A DNA stretch of 64,000 nt from Cladosporium sp. IMV 00045. Its lineage: Eukaryota; Ascomycota; Dothideomycetes; Cladosporiales; Cladosporiaceae. Below the pieces are notes generated by a model. It made no database searches and was not told the DNA's origin. It saw nothing but the letters and a program-made list of their open reading frames with translations. Where the stretch lies: the NCBI GenBank assembly GCA_001931905.2, contig MSJI02000499.1, forward strand, positions 62,001-126,000, written 5' to 3'. The translations under genes were made by a program, and so were the position numbers. Of this stretch, positions 1 to 10,882 are shown piece by piece (positions within the stretch are counted from its first letter, which is position 1; every line of letters starts with the position of its first letter).

Positions 1-1177
1 AAGAGAACGGGCTCGCTGCCTTGTTTCTAATAGTGGTGAATGGATGGTGCACGTAGTCTCCTACCGGGTGTTTTGGCCTTTGTACACCAATCAGGTCCTC
101 ATCTTCGCCAGTGCGGCCTGACAAAGTCAGCCAGTCATAGCGTTCATCGCGCTTGTACTTGTCGCGTTTGCAGAAATTCCAACGCAGGACAAAGTGTTCG
201 GCAATGTCGTAAATGCAAGGTCCGATGACTCCCATGGCCACGTCGTGCCACGGCATGCGGCCATACTCTGCCTTGGAGAGCTCGTTGGTCTTCCAGTCCT
301 CGACAGATTGGAAGTCCATGATACGGTTGTTGTTGAAGTCCTGTCCCGGAAAAACCTCATTCTGAACGCCAGCCGGGTGAGCGTCCGACAAGGGGTGCTG
401 CTTCGAGTCCCAGCGGCCAAAGCAAAGATCTAGTCCTCCAATGAAAGCCAGATCGTAATCGATGACGATGAACTTTTCGTGATGAGCCCAGTAGAAAGTC
501 ATATCACCTGCGTTCTCGAAGACATTGTGGTCCGGGTGGCGCATGACGCGAATGTTTCCAAATCCCGGCTCGCCCTCTTTAATGAGAGTGTGGAAAGCAT
601 TCTTGGTGTGGGCGGAGTTACAAGTAATCGCAGCAGCGACTTCCTTGTAGACGATAATGTAGATCTTGACGCCTCGCTCTGCGGCACGCTTCAAGACCTT
701 GTCGAGACGCCATTCCTGAGTGAAGTATGGAGGACGTCTCAGGAATAACTCCGGGCTGATCCACCAGTCTGCCAGATAGATGACCTCCTTGGCTCGTTCA
801 AGGGCGACAGAGACGGCATGGAAGTAGTCGCGGCCGTCAATGTACCACTTGATCTTGTTGCCGTCACGCTCTGGGGCGAAAGACTGGAATCTGTGGCCCT
901 CGGCAATAGCGGTGCGTTTGGCGTCGGTGCGCTGCTCGTGCTCCTCGTCGTGGCGATGGTTGGTGTTGATCAGGTTCTGGAACTTGCCAATGCGATGCTT
1001 GAGGTGGATGGCTCCGACCTTGGCATCGTACAAGTGGGTATCTTTGAGCTTGCCTCTGAGTTTGCCCATGAACCCGGTGCTCTCCTTGTCTTCAGATTCA
1101 GCGCGACGAGCATTGTTCTCCGGCGTACGCTGCTCGGAAGCGTCGCTAACGTGGCTGGTGTTTCCTATGATCCCCAT
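1..1177 (-). CDS. PLD1: Phospholipase D, N-terminal part (cut by window edge)
   Basis: This is a fungal PLD1/SPO14-type phospholipase D, which hydrolyses phosphatidylcholine to phosphatidic acid and choline at membranes and acts in vesicle traffic. The frame is open from the proposed ATG at 1177 to the left edge with no intron needed. The first catalytic HKD motif, HEKFIVID followed by a GG-L-D-LCFGRWD stretch, is encoded near 430-500. A conserved block before it (GNKIKWYIDGRDYFHAV, LADWWISPE) is typical of the family. The second HKD half must lie left of position 1. No PX or PH domain precedes the catalytic part within the 235 residues before HKD1, which fits the short filamentous-fungal PLD type. 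The ATG reading MGIIGN is the most likely start. The frame is also open further upstream, so an N-terminal extension or 5' exon cannot be excluded. Confidence 0.88.
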   Translation of the reverse strand, partial: MGIIGNTSHVSDASEQRTPENNARRAESEDKESTGFMGKLRGKLKDTHLYDAKVGAIHLKHRIGKFQNLINTNHRHDEEHEQRTDAKRTAIAEGHRFQSFAPERDGNKIKWYIDGRDYFHAVSVALERAKEVIYLADWWISPELFLRRPPYFTQEWRLDKVLKRAAERGVKIYIIVYKEVAAAITCNSAHTKNAFHTLIKEGEPGFGNIRVMRHPDHNVFENAGDMTFYWAHHEKFIVIDYDLAFIGGLDLCFGRWDSKQHPLSDAHPAGVQNEVFPGQDFNNNRIMDFQSVEDWKTNELSKAEYGRMPWHDVAMGVIGPCIYDIAEHFVLRWNFCKRDKYKRDERYDWLTLSGRTGEDEDLIGVQRPKHPVGDYVHHPFTTIRNKAASPFS

Positions 1178-1875
1178 CGCAGCGGCACTTGTGGTTCCCT
1201 TTGGATTGCACAAGAACCTGGAGAGCGGTCTGCGGTTGTCGGGTAGTGCGGTCTTGACGGTCGCCGCGGAAATAAATTGAAGTGCGGGCGACGCAGTGAA
1301 GTTGTAGTAGTTGGCAGGCCAATGCTCGAAACTGGGTACGTACCAACTGCTCTCTCAGCCTTGATGATCGATCCACTCGCCCCGCGCAACGTGCGTCATC
1401 CTAGGGCTGCATGGTGGGCTGTCACAAGGGAAAAGACTCTACCACCACATCTTGGATATCCAGGAATAGGGTTGTCCGGTTTTTCAGATCGGTGTATTCC
1501 GCTTTGAGTGTGCTCGTATTTCAATTACCGCTATGTTCTCGAGTAAGTTACCCTTTGGAGCCATTTTCCGGCTTACGTTTATCAGGATACAGGTCTGGAA
1601 CGACTTTCCAACTTTGCGACATCCTGCAAGGCGACGTCATGACGTGCGTGTTCTAAATTGTCTCAACAATTAATTGTCTTCGAGATATGCTGCACAAATT
1701 CCAGGTATTCGTGGTGCATGTATGGAACTTATTGAACAATTGAGCTTGAACATTTGAGAAGAACTGGTAATTTGCTGCTAAGACCTTTCCGCTCTCAATC
1801 ACGAAGCACAGTCATTAGAAGCCTCACGACCGAACAAAGCCAGCTCAAGAAACGCACAAGACCAAGACCACTACC
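1178..1875. other. Intergenic region between PLD start and sulfite-oxidase-like stop
   Basis: About 700 bases that should hold the PLD promoter (minus strand) and the 3' end of the downstream-facing neighbour. Short open frames on the plus strand here have no recognisable product and are shadows or chance. No RNA gene or repeat was seen. Confidence 0.5.
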
Positions 1876-3684
1876 TTAGTCATCAACATCTCTCGGATCG
1901 TGCTTCTTCCAGAAATCCTTGTACTCCTCCCAACTCTGCGTCGGAAACTCCTCAGGCCATGTGATGGGCGCATAAGGACTGCCGGTCTTTTCGAACATCT
2001 TCATCTTGTCGACCGTGCGACCACGGCTCTTGTTGATGCTGTAGACGCTGATGCGGTGCGCCGAACTGGTAACATGCAGGCCCCAGTTCCACGCGGCGCG
2101 CACGTTGAGCGGCTGCGTGTTAAGGGAGTTGTCCCAGCAGCGGCACACAATCTCAATCCAGCCTTCGACGTCGCACGGCACGTCGAACTCCCACGTGCGC
2201 CAGGTCCATTTGTGCTTCTGGGACATCAGCTCCAGAGGGACAGAGTACCAGGAAAACCCTCCATCGGCGGAGAGCTCGACACGCTCCGGCCAGCGACCGC
2301 CGCCAGAATATGCCCAGCCCTTGCAGTGAATCTTGCCGTTGTGGATGACGACTTGGTTCGTCCAAGGTGACATGATCGCGCTCGATACTGGCATCTCCTG
2401 GATTTGAATGCCATCAGTCGGCTTCTGGTTGTGCTTGCCAGTTTGCTGGTTGAAGTACAAGTACTCCTTGCTTTGCACCGGCGCAAGACTTGGGTTCTCA
2501 ATGGCTTTGATACGATAGAGCCACTTAACACTTCGCGCACCGATATAGCCCAACACCATCACGCGCAGCGGGAAGCCGTGGATCGCTGGCAACGGCTCAC
2601 CGTTCATCTCCCAACACAGCAACACTTCGTTGGCTTTGACCTTGGACCAGGGGACGCTAACCAGGTAATTCATTACTTCGTTGTCTTTGAAGTAGGTGTC
2701 CGCGCCGTAGAACTCCAAATGCTTGCTGTTCCCGGTAAGGCCGCCGCAGGCTTTGATGACCTTCTTCAAGCTGACGCCAGTGTAGGTCGCGTTGCCGATT
2801 GCTCCTTCGGCCCATGGAGCTTGTGGGACCTCGTCGCCCTGGCCAGCGTACAGCTTGATCTGTTCAATGCGACGAGTGCCTGAGCACTGCATCGTGACTT
2901 GCTTTGTGACCCTTGGAAACTTGGACTCGTCTTTCAAGTCGGCGAGAGTGAATTTCCTCGGGTTCGCCACCAGGCCATCGACGTCGAAGCTGTACTCGTT
3001 TTCTTCGATGAGCGGAATGCCTCCATGGTTGCGTACAAAGTGCAGGCTGTTTGGGGTGATGGCTTTGGCAGTGACCAGACGCTTGGGTGGTTCTCCGTTG
3101 TAAGGGAACTGCAACAGGTGCAGCATTTCAGGGTGTTTTTCCTTGAGAACCGTGTTCCAAGAGTCTTCGGGGATGTCGTAGAGTTCGCCAGCAACCGCAT
3201 GGTGCCACATTTTCCAGTGAGTGCCCGGTAACACCGGGTTGGTGTCTGGGATCGGTCCCATTTGGTACTCCGGATTAGGCGGAAATGTTTGAGAGGTGAT
3301 GATCTTGTGGGCTTTTGCTTTCTTGTCCGGGTAAGCCTCCCACTCGACGTATCTGCAAAGCCATGAGTTAGTGAACGAATGACATAGCAATTGTTTATGC
3401 AATGAGGGCGGCGCTGTATTTGCTGGGTTTCGTTGAAGCACTTACCCCTTCCATCCCTTCCTCTCACGCTGAAACAGCTCATCTGGGTTGCCCACAGCTT
3501 TGATGGCAGCCTCATCTTTGGTCAACTCCGGCCATACACGAGGCAGGATCTCGGTGGTCACGTCGCCGGTCTGATCGAGGAACGGCAGCTTTGCGCCTGC
3601 CAGACCTTGTTCGATTTTCCATTCATCTGGGCGATTGCGTATCTCCATCGGGCGAGAGCCCTGGTCTGATGTGAAGTTGGACAT
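1876..3684 (-). CDS. Sulfite-oxidase-family molybdopterin oxidoreductase
   Basis: Two exons, complement(1876..3352, 3446..3684), give 571 residues; the 93-nt intron has GTAAGT and CAG ends and joins ...KG to YVEWE. The start MSNFTSDQG is chosen over an upstream in-frame ATG because the stretch before it reads like leader. The protein carries the molybdopterin-binding fold, with Cys in TMQCSGTRR (the Mo-ligand position in this family), a GVSLKKVI stretch, and GFPLRVMVLGYIGARSVKW, followed by the Mo-cofactor dimerisation domain. No cytochrome b5 haem domain and no FAD/NADH reductase domain are present. It is therefore not nitrate reductase, and it resembles haem-free sulfite oxidases. The likely reaction is sulfite to sulfate, in sulfur-amino-acid catabolism and sulfite detoxification. 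The end (DVDD) is not a peroxisomal PTS1. The gene is head-to-head with catalase. Substrate specificity is inferred, not shown. Confidence 0.85.
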
Positions 3685-4978
3685 CAGTGTCGGTTGCCAA
3701 TGGGTGGAATTTGTCGCGGTGATAGTGTTGTCAAAGTGTTGGTGAAAAGGGAAAAAGATAGAGGGGTAGTCTGACAGAGCAAGAAGCTGGATGAGTGCTT
3801 GATTTGGGCAACCACGCGGATACTGCTTTACAAGGCAAGAGCGACTGAAGCTCATATGAGGCGCTTGCAGCTTACAAATTGAAGCGACACACCTTACTTC
3901 ATAAAACGACAGGGGTTCCCCAACACAGTGACGATGTGCGACGTAGTTATTGATGCCGCCTTTCGACCCGCACGATCCGATTGCAACTTCTCGCCCAATT
4001 GCGTTGTACCGCAGCCATGGTATGCAGGCATTGAAGCTATGCTGTAGCTCCTTTGAGGGGTCGTTGCATGATACGAGAGCTTACCATTGAATCGGATAAC
4101 GCCAGCGATAGGAGATCTCTGACTGCCGATTTGCTACCAGAGTGAGACTCAAGGTTTCGCTCAGCTCACGCATGCATTGGGTTGAAAAGCTGCAGATGCC
4201 ACAGCACCAGCTTGCTACCTATCACGGCAAGATGCTGCAGGACAAGAGATGCTGTTGTACCGGAGGTGCCGGGATGCTCGGAGCTGCCTTTTGCGCCGCC
4301 AATGATGCTTCAGCTACCTCGATGAGAGGAAATGATATCCAAATGAGTGGGAGCACGAAAATAACATTGCTGAGCAATGCTGACTCTCCATACGGTAACA
4401 CGAGGTCGACGTTCAACAAACATGCACAAAAGTTTGTTGGCTGGTGTGGCTGACTGGCCAGGTGGGGTTCCCTCCCTCTTAGGCACGTGTTTCTTTGTCT
4501 TTCTTTCTAACATTGAATGTGAATTTACCTTGTCCTGGTATTCGATGAATCCGTATGGTATGAGAAACAATAACTCGATATCCCTCTCTTATTCCTGCGC
4601 ATTGGCAATGATAGCTATTGTATCCACAGTTGCTGGCTATAAATTATGTCCATCGAGGACTTCCAACGTTACGGCTTCTAATGTAAGAGAAGTGGCTGTT
4701 GATTGGAGGACTCTTCACCAACGCCATCCGAGAGTTGTAGCATCAGACCTTACTGACAAGGACAAAGAAGCTTTTGTGCCAGAGATGGAGCAGCTTCGAG
4801 ATCACACTATATGCAGGCTGCTTACGAAGCTTTCGATCTGGGGCCGCTTCAACCGTCAGAAGGTAGGGGTAGATCGAGACGCACTTAGAAGAGTTGGGGT
4901 CCTGTGGTCTTTTCTGTTTCTACAAACTACTAAAGTTCTGGATTGACATCCTGGCCTTTCGAATCATTGAGATTGAGC
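3685..4978. promoter_or_regulatory. Shared divergent promoter region, sulfite oxidase-like / catalase
   Basis: About 1.3 kb between two divergent starts. It must contain the promoters of both genes. A TATAAATTATG stretch near 4638 is the only obvious AT-rich core-promoter candidate on the plus strand. Open frames at 4142-4453 and 4377-4946 (+) show no family resemblance and are treated as chance. No repeat or RNA gene was seen. Confidence 0.45.
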
Positions 4979-6826
4979 ATGGTGAGCCACTTCAACACGT
5001 ACCTGGTAGCCTAGTGTTAATGACCATGGCACCTTAGTCGACAGTAACAAGCCAACCGTTGTATACACGCGCTGAAGGTTTTCGACCCTCCCCACGACAA
5101 CTGTCGAATGTGGTTGACACTCAATTGAAGGGCAGCCATGTGCAGACCCGGGCTCTGCGCAAGAGATACCGATTGGCAGTGGTAATGGTGGACTGGCTGT
5201 GCTCGCTGACACACAACTCATTGAGACGCTGGCGCACTTTGCGCGGGAGCGAATTCCAGAGAGGTAAGATTTGCTCGCCTGATAGACCAGCGAACAAGGC
5301 TCGTAGTGACACATGAAATAGAAGCGTGCATGCCAAAGCAGCCGGCGCCTGGGGAACGTTCGAAGTGCTTGACGATGTTTCTGATCTGACAGACGCGAAG
5401 TTCCTATCTGAAGTCGGGAAGAAGACTAAAGTGTTGACTCGCATCTCTACGGTAGCCGGTGAGAAAGGTTCCAGCGACACTGTGCGAGATGTGCGCGGAT
5501 GGTCGATGAAGTTCTTCACGGAAGATGGCAATCAGGACTTCGTCTTCAACGATCTGCCGGTCTTCTTCATTCGAGATCCGATCAAGTTTCCCAGCATGAA
5601 TCGAAGCCACAAAAGGCATCCGAGGACCTTCGTACCGGACAACAATATGTTCTGGGATTACCACGTCAACAATCCGGAAGGGATTCACGCATTGATGCAC
5701 CTCATCGGTCAAAGAGGCATACCGGCTTCTTTGAGGCACATCAATGGATTTGGTGTTCATACTTACACTTTGAACAAAGAGGTGCGTGTGTATACAATTT
5801 GCGAAACGGTAGTCTTTCTGACTGATGCAGGATGGAAGCTTCGTCTATGTCAAATGGCATCTCCGCCCAGAAGGTGGCATCAAGACCCTCAGCAATGACG
5901 AGGCTGTGAGACTAGCAGGGACCGAACCTGACTATCACATCAAAGATCTTTTCAACGCCATTGAGAAAGGCGACCACCCTTCATGGCTCTTTTATGTGCA
6001 GGTGATCAAGCCAGAAGACGTCCGAGATGCCCCGATCGACATCTTCGATTGCACTTTCACCTGGCCGCATGAGCAATATCCCCTGCGCCGGCTTGGAAGA
6101 CTTACCTTGCATGATAATGTATGTTTGAACGAGCGTGCAGAGGGATGATCCATAGTACTGACTGATGTCGTAGCCGCACAACTACTTCCAGGACATCGAG
6201 CAAGCCGCCTTCTCTCCGTCCAACATGGTGCCGGGCATCGGGCCCTCTGCGGATATGGGTAGGTACAGCATGACACACATTAGCCTTCAATTTTGACGCT
6301 GCAATCAGTCCTGCAAGCCCGTATGTTCAGCTACCCAGACGCTGCCCGTTACCGCCTTGGCCCAAACTACCAGCAACTCCCCAACAACAGACCCATCGCC
6401 AAAGTCTACTCACCCTACGAGCGCGACGGGCCCGGTCGCATCGATGGCAACTACGGCGGCGACCCGAACTATGTTCGCTCGGAGTTCCGCCCAATGACCT
6501 TTAGCAAACGTTACCAATTCCCGAACCATGAGCAGTGGCAAGGCCATGTGGTCATCAAATCGACTGAGGTGACGGACAGGGATTTTGTGCAGCCTCGGGA
6601 GCTGTGGGAAATCATTAAGAAGGAGAAGGCCGTTGATGAATTTTTGGAAAACTTCAAGCCGATGATTGCTGGCGTTGAGGGAAGGTTGCGTGAGCAGGTG
6701 TTCGGTAAGATGATTTCGAGGAAGACCTTTCAAGGCTTCGCAGCCTGCTGACAATGGAGTGCAGCTTTGTTCGCGAGGGTGGACGAGGAGCTCGCTCGCG
6801 TTTTGCGCGAAGGCTCCAAAAAATGA
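4979..6826 (+). CDS. Small-subunit haem catalase
   Basis: Haem catalase converting hydrogen peroxide to water and oxygen. Eight exons: 4979-4981, 5038-5077, 5131-5263, 5322-5781, 5831-6118, 6174-6258, 6309-6704, 6765-6826. They sum to 1467 nt, 488 residues, the normal size of a small-subunit enzyme. The distal His lies in [10 protein letters not shown], the distal Asn in the [14 protein letters not shown] block, and the haem-proximal Tyr in [17 protein letters not shown]. The last exon is easily missed: splicing at 6705-6764 replaces a premature ending with the family-typical [19 protein letters not shown]. The first two exons are less certain: the initiator ATG is directly followed by an intron (GTGAGC...TTAG), and the second intron begins GTTTTC. 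No PTS1 is present at the C-terminus. The gene shares an upstream region with the sulfite-oxidase-like gene. Confidence 0.93.
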
Positions 6827-8023
6827 TGATTTCGGCTTCTCCAAGATGAAGACTGCCTGCTTTCCTATGAAATATTGGCAAGTGTTAGATCTGGGATGAA
6901 TGTCGAGCGGGCAGATATGTGTGCGCATTTCCTCATGCCGTGTGCTATGTCATGCCTGCGAAGTGGTTTTGGCGTGGAAGACCAAATGTGAGGGCCAGTA
7001 GTGAAGGTCATTCTTGTTGCTCCATGTTTCAAAGAGCAGAGCAAACTGCGATGTTGTTTCCAAATGCGGACGAAAGCTTGTCGCGCGCGTCACGCGGATG
7101 ACAGCTTCTGATGTCTTTCCTCTCACTTCATCAGCCCAGGGCATCGCCTAACATAATCCGTCTCCTGAATCCATCACATCTTTTCCTCCGGCTGAGATGT
7201 AGTAGACCCAACGACCTTTTGGCAAGTGTGCCTTCACCTCGGGAGACTTCCCTTCGAGGCTGCAAGATCACGAACCACTGGCCTCCTTTCGCGGCGCGAA
7301 GCATCACGGCTTCGAGCATGGCCAGGCCCACATGATCGTTTTTTTTTCCTCTTCTTTTTGTTCTGAATACTAATGTCGCCATTTTAGATCACAGCATGTT
7401 CATTGCTCTAGATGAGCACGCGATCCGCCACAAGACGCCAGGTGAGGCTGACTTCACGGCCTGGACGAGATACCAGCAACATGTGCAACCAGACCTGCTA
7501 TCACCGGTATTCGCATTCGAGGCGTAAAGATATGCGAGCCATCAACCAATCTGGACCGAAACGTGAAGAATGGAGGTGTGCGATTTGGCCTCTTGACGTG
7601 TCGCCAAGTGGGTGAGATATCGCGTGATTTTGCCAAGTATCTCACCACTGGAGTGCTAAGCCGATACAAAGAGAAGTCTATCCATTCTGAATTGCTTCTC
7701 CCCTTTGACAGCCAATGGCTTGAAGGGCACGTCGTACACAATGCAGTGCTTTGGCTTGCCCAGGCTCGCCTCGTCCAAGATAATGCTATCAGAGGCGTCT
7801 GCATCAACCTCGCCCAGAGCCATTCCAAGCAACCATTCCATCGTCTTTTCGGGGCCAGGCCATTCAGCACTGCCACAAAAACTGTCAAGTGGAAGATCTC
7901 GAAAGCAAAAAGCAAGTAGCTCTGCGTGCGTATAAGCTTCAGCCTTTCGCGCAGTTGTAGTAGGTTCACATCCTTCATCTCTTCATTATCTATACCCTTC
8001 GCCCTTGAGACAGTGTTGGAGTC
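6827..8023. other. Intergenic region, catalase to MFS permease
   Basis: About 1.2 kb containing the catalase 3' end and permease promoter. On the minus strand 7656-7983 there is an open stretch of about 105 codons with protein-like composition (SAEWPGPEKTMEWLLGMALG, then KPKHCIVYDVPFKPL) but no ATG near its upstream end. It may be an exon or a gene remnant; I do not recognise it. A T-rich tract lies at 7339-7360. Confidence 0.35.
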
Positions 8024-9973
8024 ATGGGCAGAGTCGATCTTCCTCCACCCGAGACCGATGCCGCTGGATACCCAGTGCCTGCCGAGGATGAGCAGGTCAT
8101 CACAATCGAGCGCGATTGGACAGTCGAGGAAGAGAAGAAGGCAAAGCGGAAGTAAGAAGCCTTGCCATGCTACCAGGTTTTGCATCCTTGACTGACCTTG
8201 AAACCAAGGCTCGATCTGATCATTATGCCCCTTCTGACTCTCGGCTTCTTCTGTCTACGTGAGTTGTCGTGAAGGCAGGCCCTCGCTGTGTCATGGACTA
8301 ACGCGAGGTAGAACTCGATCGTGGTAACATGGCAAATGCCATCACCGACAACTTCATGGAAGATGTTGGAATTAATCAAGACCAATTCAATGTCGGTCAG
8401 CAGATGCTGTCGCTTGGCATTGTACTCTTCGAGATTCCTTCCAACATGATCCTCTACCGTGTGGGTCCCGGCAAATGGCTGACCCTGCAACTCTTCCTCT
8501 TGGTAGGTTCAAGTGTATAGGCTAGAACAATCTCACACTGACATTCTATAGTATGTTTCGTGTTGCTTGTCCAGCCAATTCCAGGCTCCTTCTGTCTGGC
8601 AATCTGTTTGAGCAGCATGTCTGCCAATCGTCTGTATATCCAACTAACGGCACTATAGTGGTACGGTCTCAACCTTCCAGGCCTTCCAAACCAACTACGC
8701 ATCCTTCATCGCGACCCGTTTTCTTTTGGGCGTGACCGAATCTGGCTTCATCCCTGGTGGTCTATGGACTCTCTCAACATGGTACACCAAGAAAGAGACT
8801 GCAAAGCGTGTTATGATATTCTACTTCGGCAACCAGTTTGGACAGGCGTCAGCCAAGCTTCTCGCGTACGGCATTCTGCACATGCGTGGTGTAGCCGGCC
8901 GTCCGGGTTGGTTCTGGCTGTTCATCCTCATGGGAGGTTTCACTTGCTTCAGCGGTATCATCCTCGGATGCTTCCTGCCGGACTCTTTCAAGCGCCCGAG
9001 GAGCACATTCGTACCGACTCTCAAGATCTTCAGCGACAGGGAAATTCATATTCTCAACTCTCGCGTGCTGATGGATGACCCTATGAAGGGAAGGAAGAAG
9101 AAAAGTATCGGCCTTGCAGCATTCAAGAAACTTGTAAGTGGAGACAAGCGACAGAGGATGCATTATACTAACCTTTCTCGAAGAACAACTGGCGCATGTG
9201 GGTTCACTTCCTCATCACGCTTTGCAACAATGGCCCGCAGCGTGCATTTGATACATACGCCCCAAGTATCGTGGGTAGCTTTGGCTTCGCAGCTCTCACA
9301 AGTAACGCACTCGCATCCGTTGGTCTCTTTTTGCAGATTCCAATGTCCTTTGCCTTCAGTTATGTTTCCGACAAGTAGTAAGTCGTTGAAGTTCGACCAC
9401 ATTTGGTCACACCTTGACTAACTTTCTATCAGCTCTCGCCGCGGCGAAACCGTGATCACTGGCCTTAGTATGCACATGCTCGGCTACATCTTTAACCGCA
9501 TCTTCACCGAACTCGGTCACCGCAACGTGAGCTACTTCGGGGTAGTCTGGACCCAAGTATTCGGAACTTTCTCTCACCCACTGAATATCGCATGGATGTC
9601 TCTTACCTGCGAAGACTCTGAGGAGAGAGCCCTTGCCATGGCATTGGTCATCATGGGAGCCAACATCGCTGGCATTTACGGGGCGCAGATCTTCCGCTCG
9701 GACGACAAGCCCAAGTACCGCCGTGCCTTCAGCATCGCATGCGCCGTTCTGGCTTTCGGTATCGTTCTCGCCATTATCAGATATCTGGATGATCTCCGCA
9801 GACGTCGCCGCCAAGCGAGACGGGCATCCATCAGTGCAGTCGACAGCAACGAGGAGAGCCCGAATAAATGGCAGCAAGTCAACTCGACGCTAGCCACGCC
9901 GCAGAACGGGGAAGCTGTGCAGGTTGTTGTGGGCTCGAAGAGTGCCGTTGTCTCGCGGGACTTGAAATCATGA
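8024..9973 (+). CDS. MFS transporter, Dal5/allantoate permease (anion:cation symporter) type
   Basis: Plasma-membrane permease of the major facilitator superfamily, probably proton-coupled uptake of an organic anion or vitamin-like compound. Exons: 8024-8151, 8209-8258, 8312-8502, 8552-8559, 8659-9133, 9184-9377, 9433-9973, giving 528 residues. Family signs are a cytosolic N-terminus ending KKAKRKLDLIIMP, the QLDRGNMANA stretch after TM1, FEIPSNMILYRVGPGKW, and RFLLGVTESGFIPGG, a sequence typical of the Dal5 group, plus about 12 hydrophobic segments and a basic cytosolic tail. The weak point is 8503-8658: the reading frame is restored only by an 8-nt micro-exon (8552-8559) between two introns; other solutions are possible. 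Substrate cannot be read from sequence. Confidence 0.85.
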
Positions 9974-10882
9974 GCTGCAGAGATTGGTTAGATGTGTGGC
10001 TGTTATCACATGACAGTCAAGTTTTACTTTGGCGGCCCATTTTCATACATGATCAATGAACATGCACGGTCCCAGACAGACACGAGGCAGGGACCAAACA
10101 ATTGAATGGCGCAGTAAAGTTCAGATCATTGGCATGGCTTGCAAGATTTCTACCTAACAACGTTTCGAGCGAGGCTGGAAGCATATAAAAGGGAGTGTGT
10201 TGTGAAGATACGGGTTGGCCAGCCGCTCTCTTCGTCGGATCCTATGTCAGTATCGTCCATATCGGGTTGCCCAGATAGCACCATCAGCACTGAGACGCTG
10301 AAGCCATGTTCTCCACCATCGAACTGCTTTCGTCGGGCTGGCTCTCTCACAAAAACAGAGCGCTGCGACCGGATTTGAAGATAAAGCTTTCACATGCAAG
10401 GCAAGTGCTATAGGCCCCGAAAACTCGCCAAAGCCTTGTCTTCGTTAGCCTGTCAGATGCTCTGCCTTGCCTTGTGATTCAAAGTGCCTCGCTGTGCGTT
10501 TGTGGCTTGCTTGACTGTGCCCGCCATGGACGTGGGTTGGCGTCTTGATCGAATCAGACGCATCCTTCGGACAACGACTCCTAGCTTGTGTTCCCACACT
10601 CAGAGCCAAAAGACACAGTGTTTCTATACTGACCGAATACTCAGGTGATCAATTGGCAAATCCATCCCACGTTGTCAGACTGTAGCACAGCATACGCGTG
10701 ATGTCTTCTCGCATGCAAGCCTCATGCAACAATACCCAATGAGCGCTGGGCCACTTTTCAGCTGTAGAGTCAACTCCTACGCTCCCTCGTGTTTTCTTTC
10801 GTTCTTTATGGTTCATCTCCCTCGGCAGCGAAGACTTCGCTCGAATCTTCCGCCCGGATCAATACATACGAAAGCGATTTCT
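9974..10882. other. Intergenic region, MFS permease to CorA-like gene
   Basis: About 900 bases with the permease 3' end and the promoter of the next gene. The frame of the CorA-like ORF remains open upstream to 10724, so the last 160 bases could be N-terminal coding if an earlier ATG is used. Nothing else was recognised. Confidence 0.4.

Noticed and set aside
4377..4946. 189-codon plus-strand open frame just before catalase
   Set aside because: No domain, signal or intron logic; it lies in the divergent promoter region and its composition is irregular.
7454..8185. 243-codon minus-strand frame
   Set aside because: It overlaps the first permease exon and has no family resemblance; a different frame inside it looks more protein-like.
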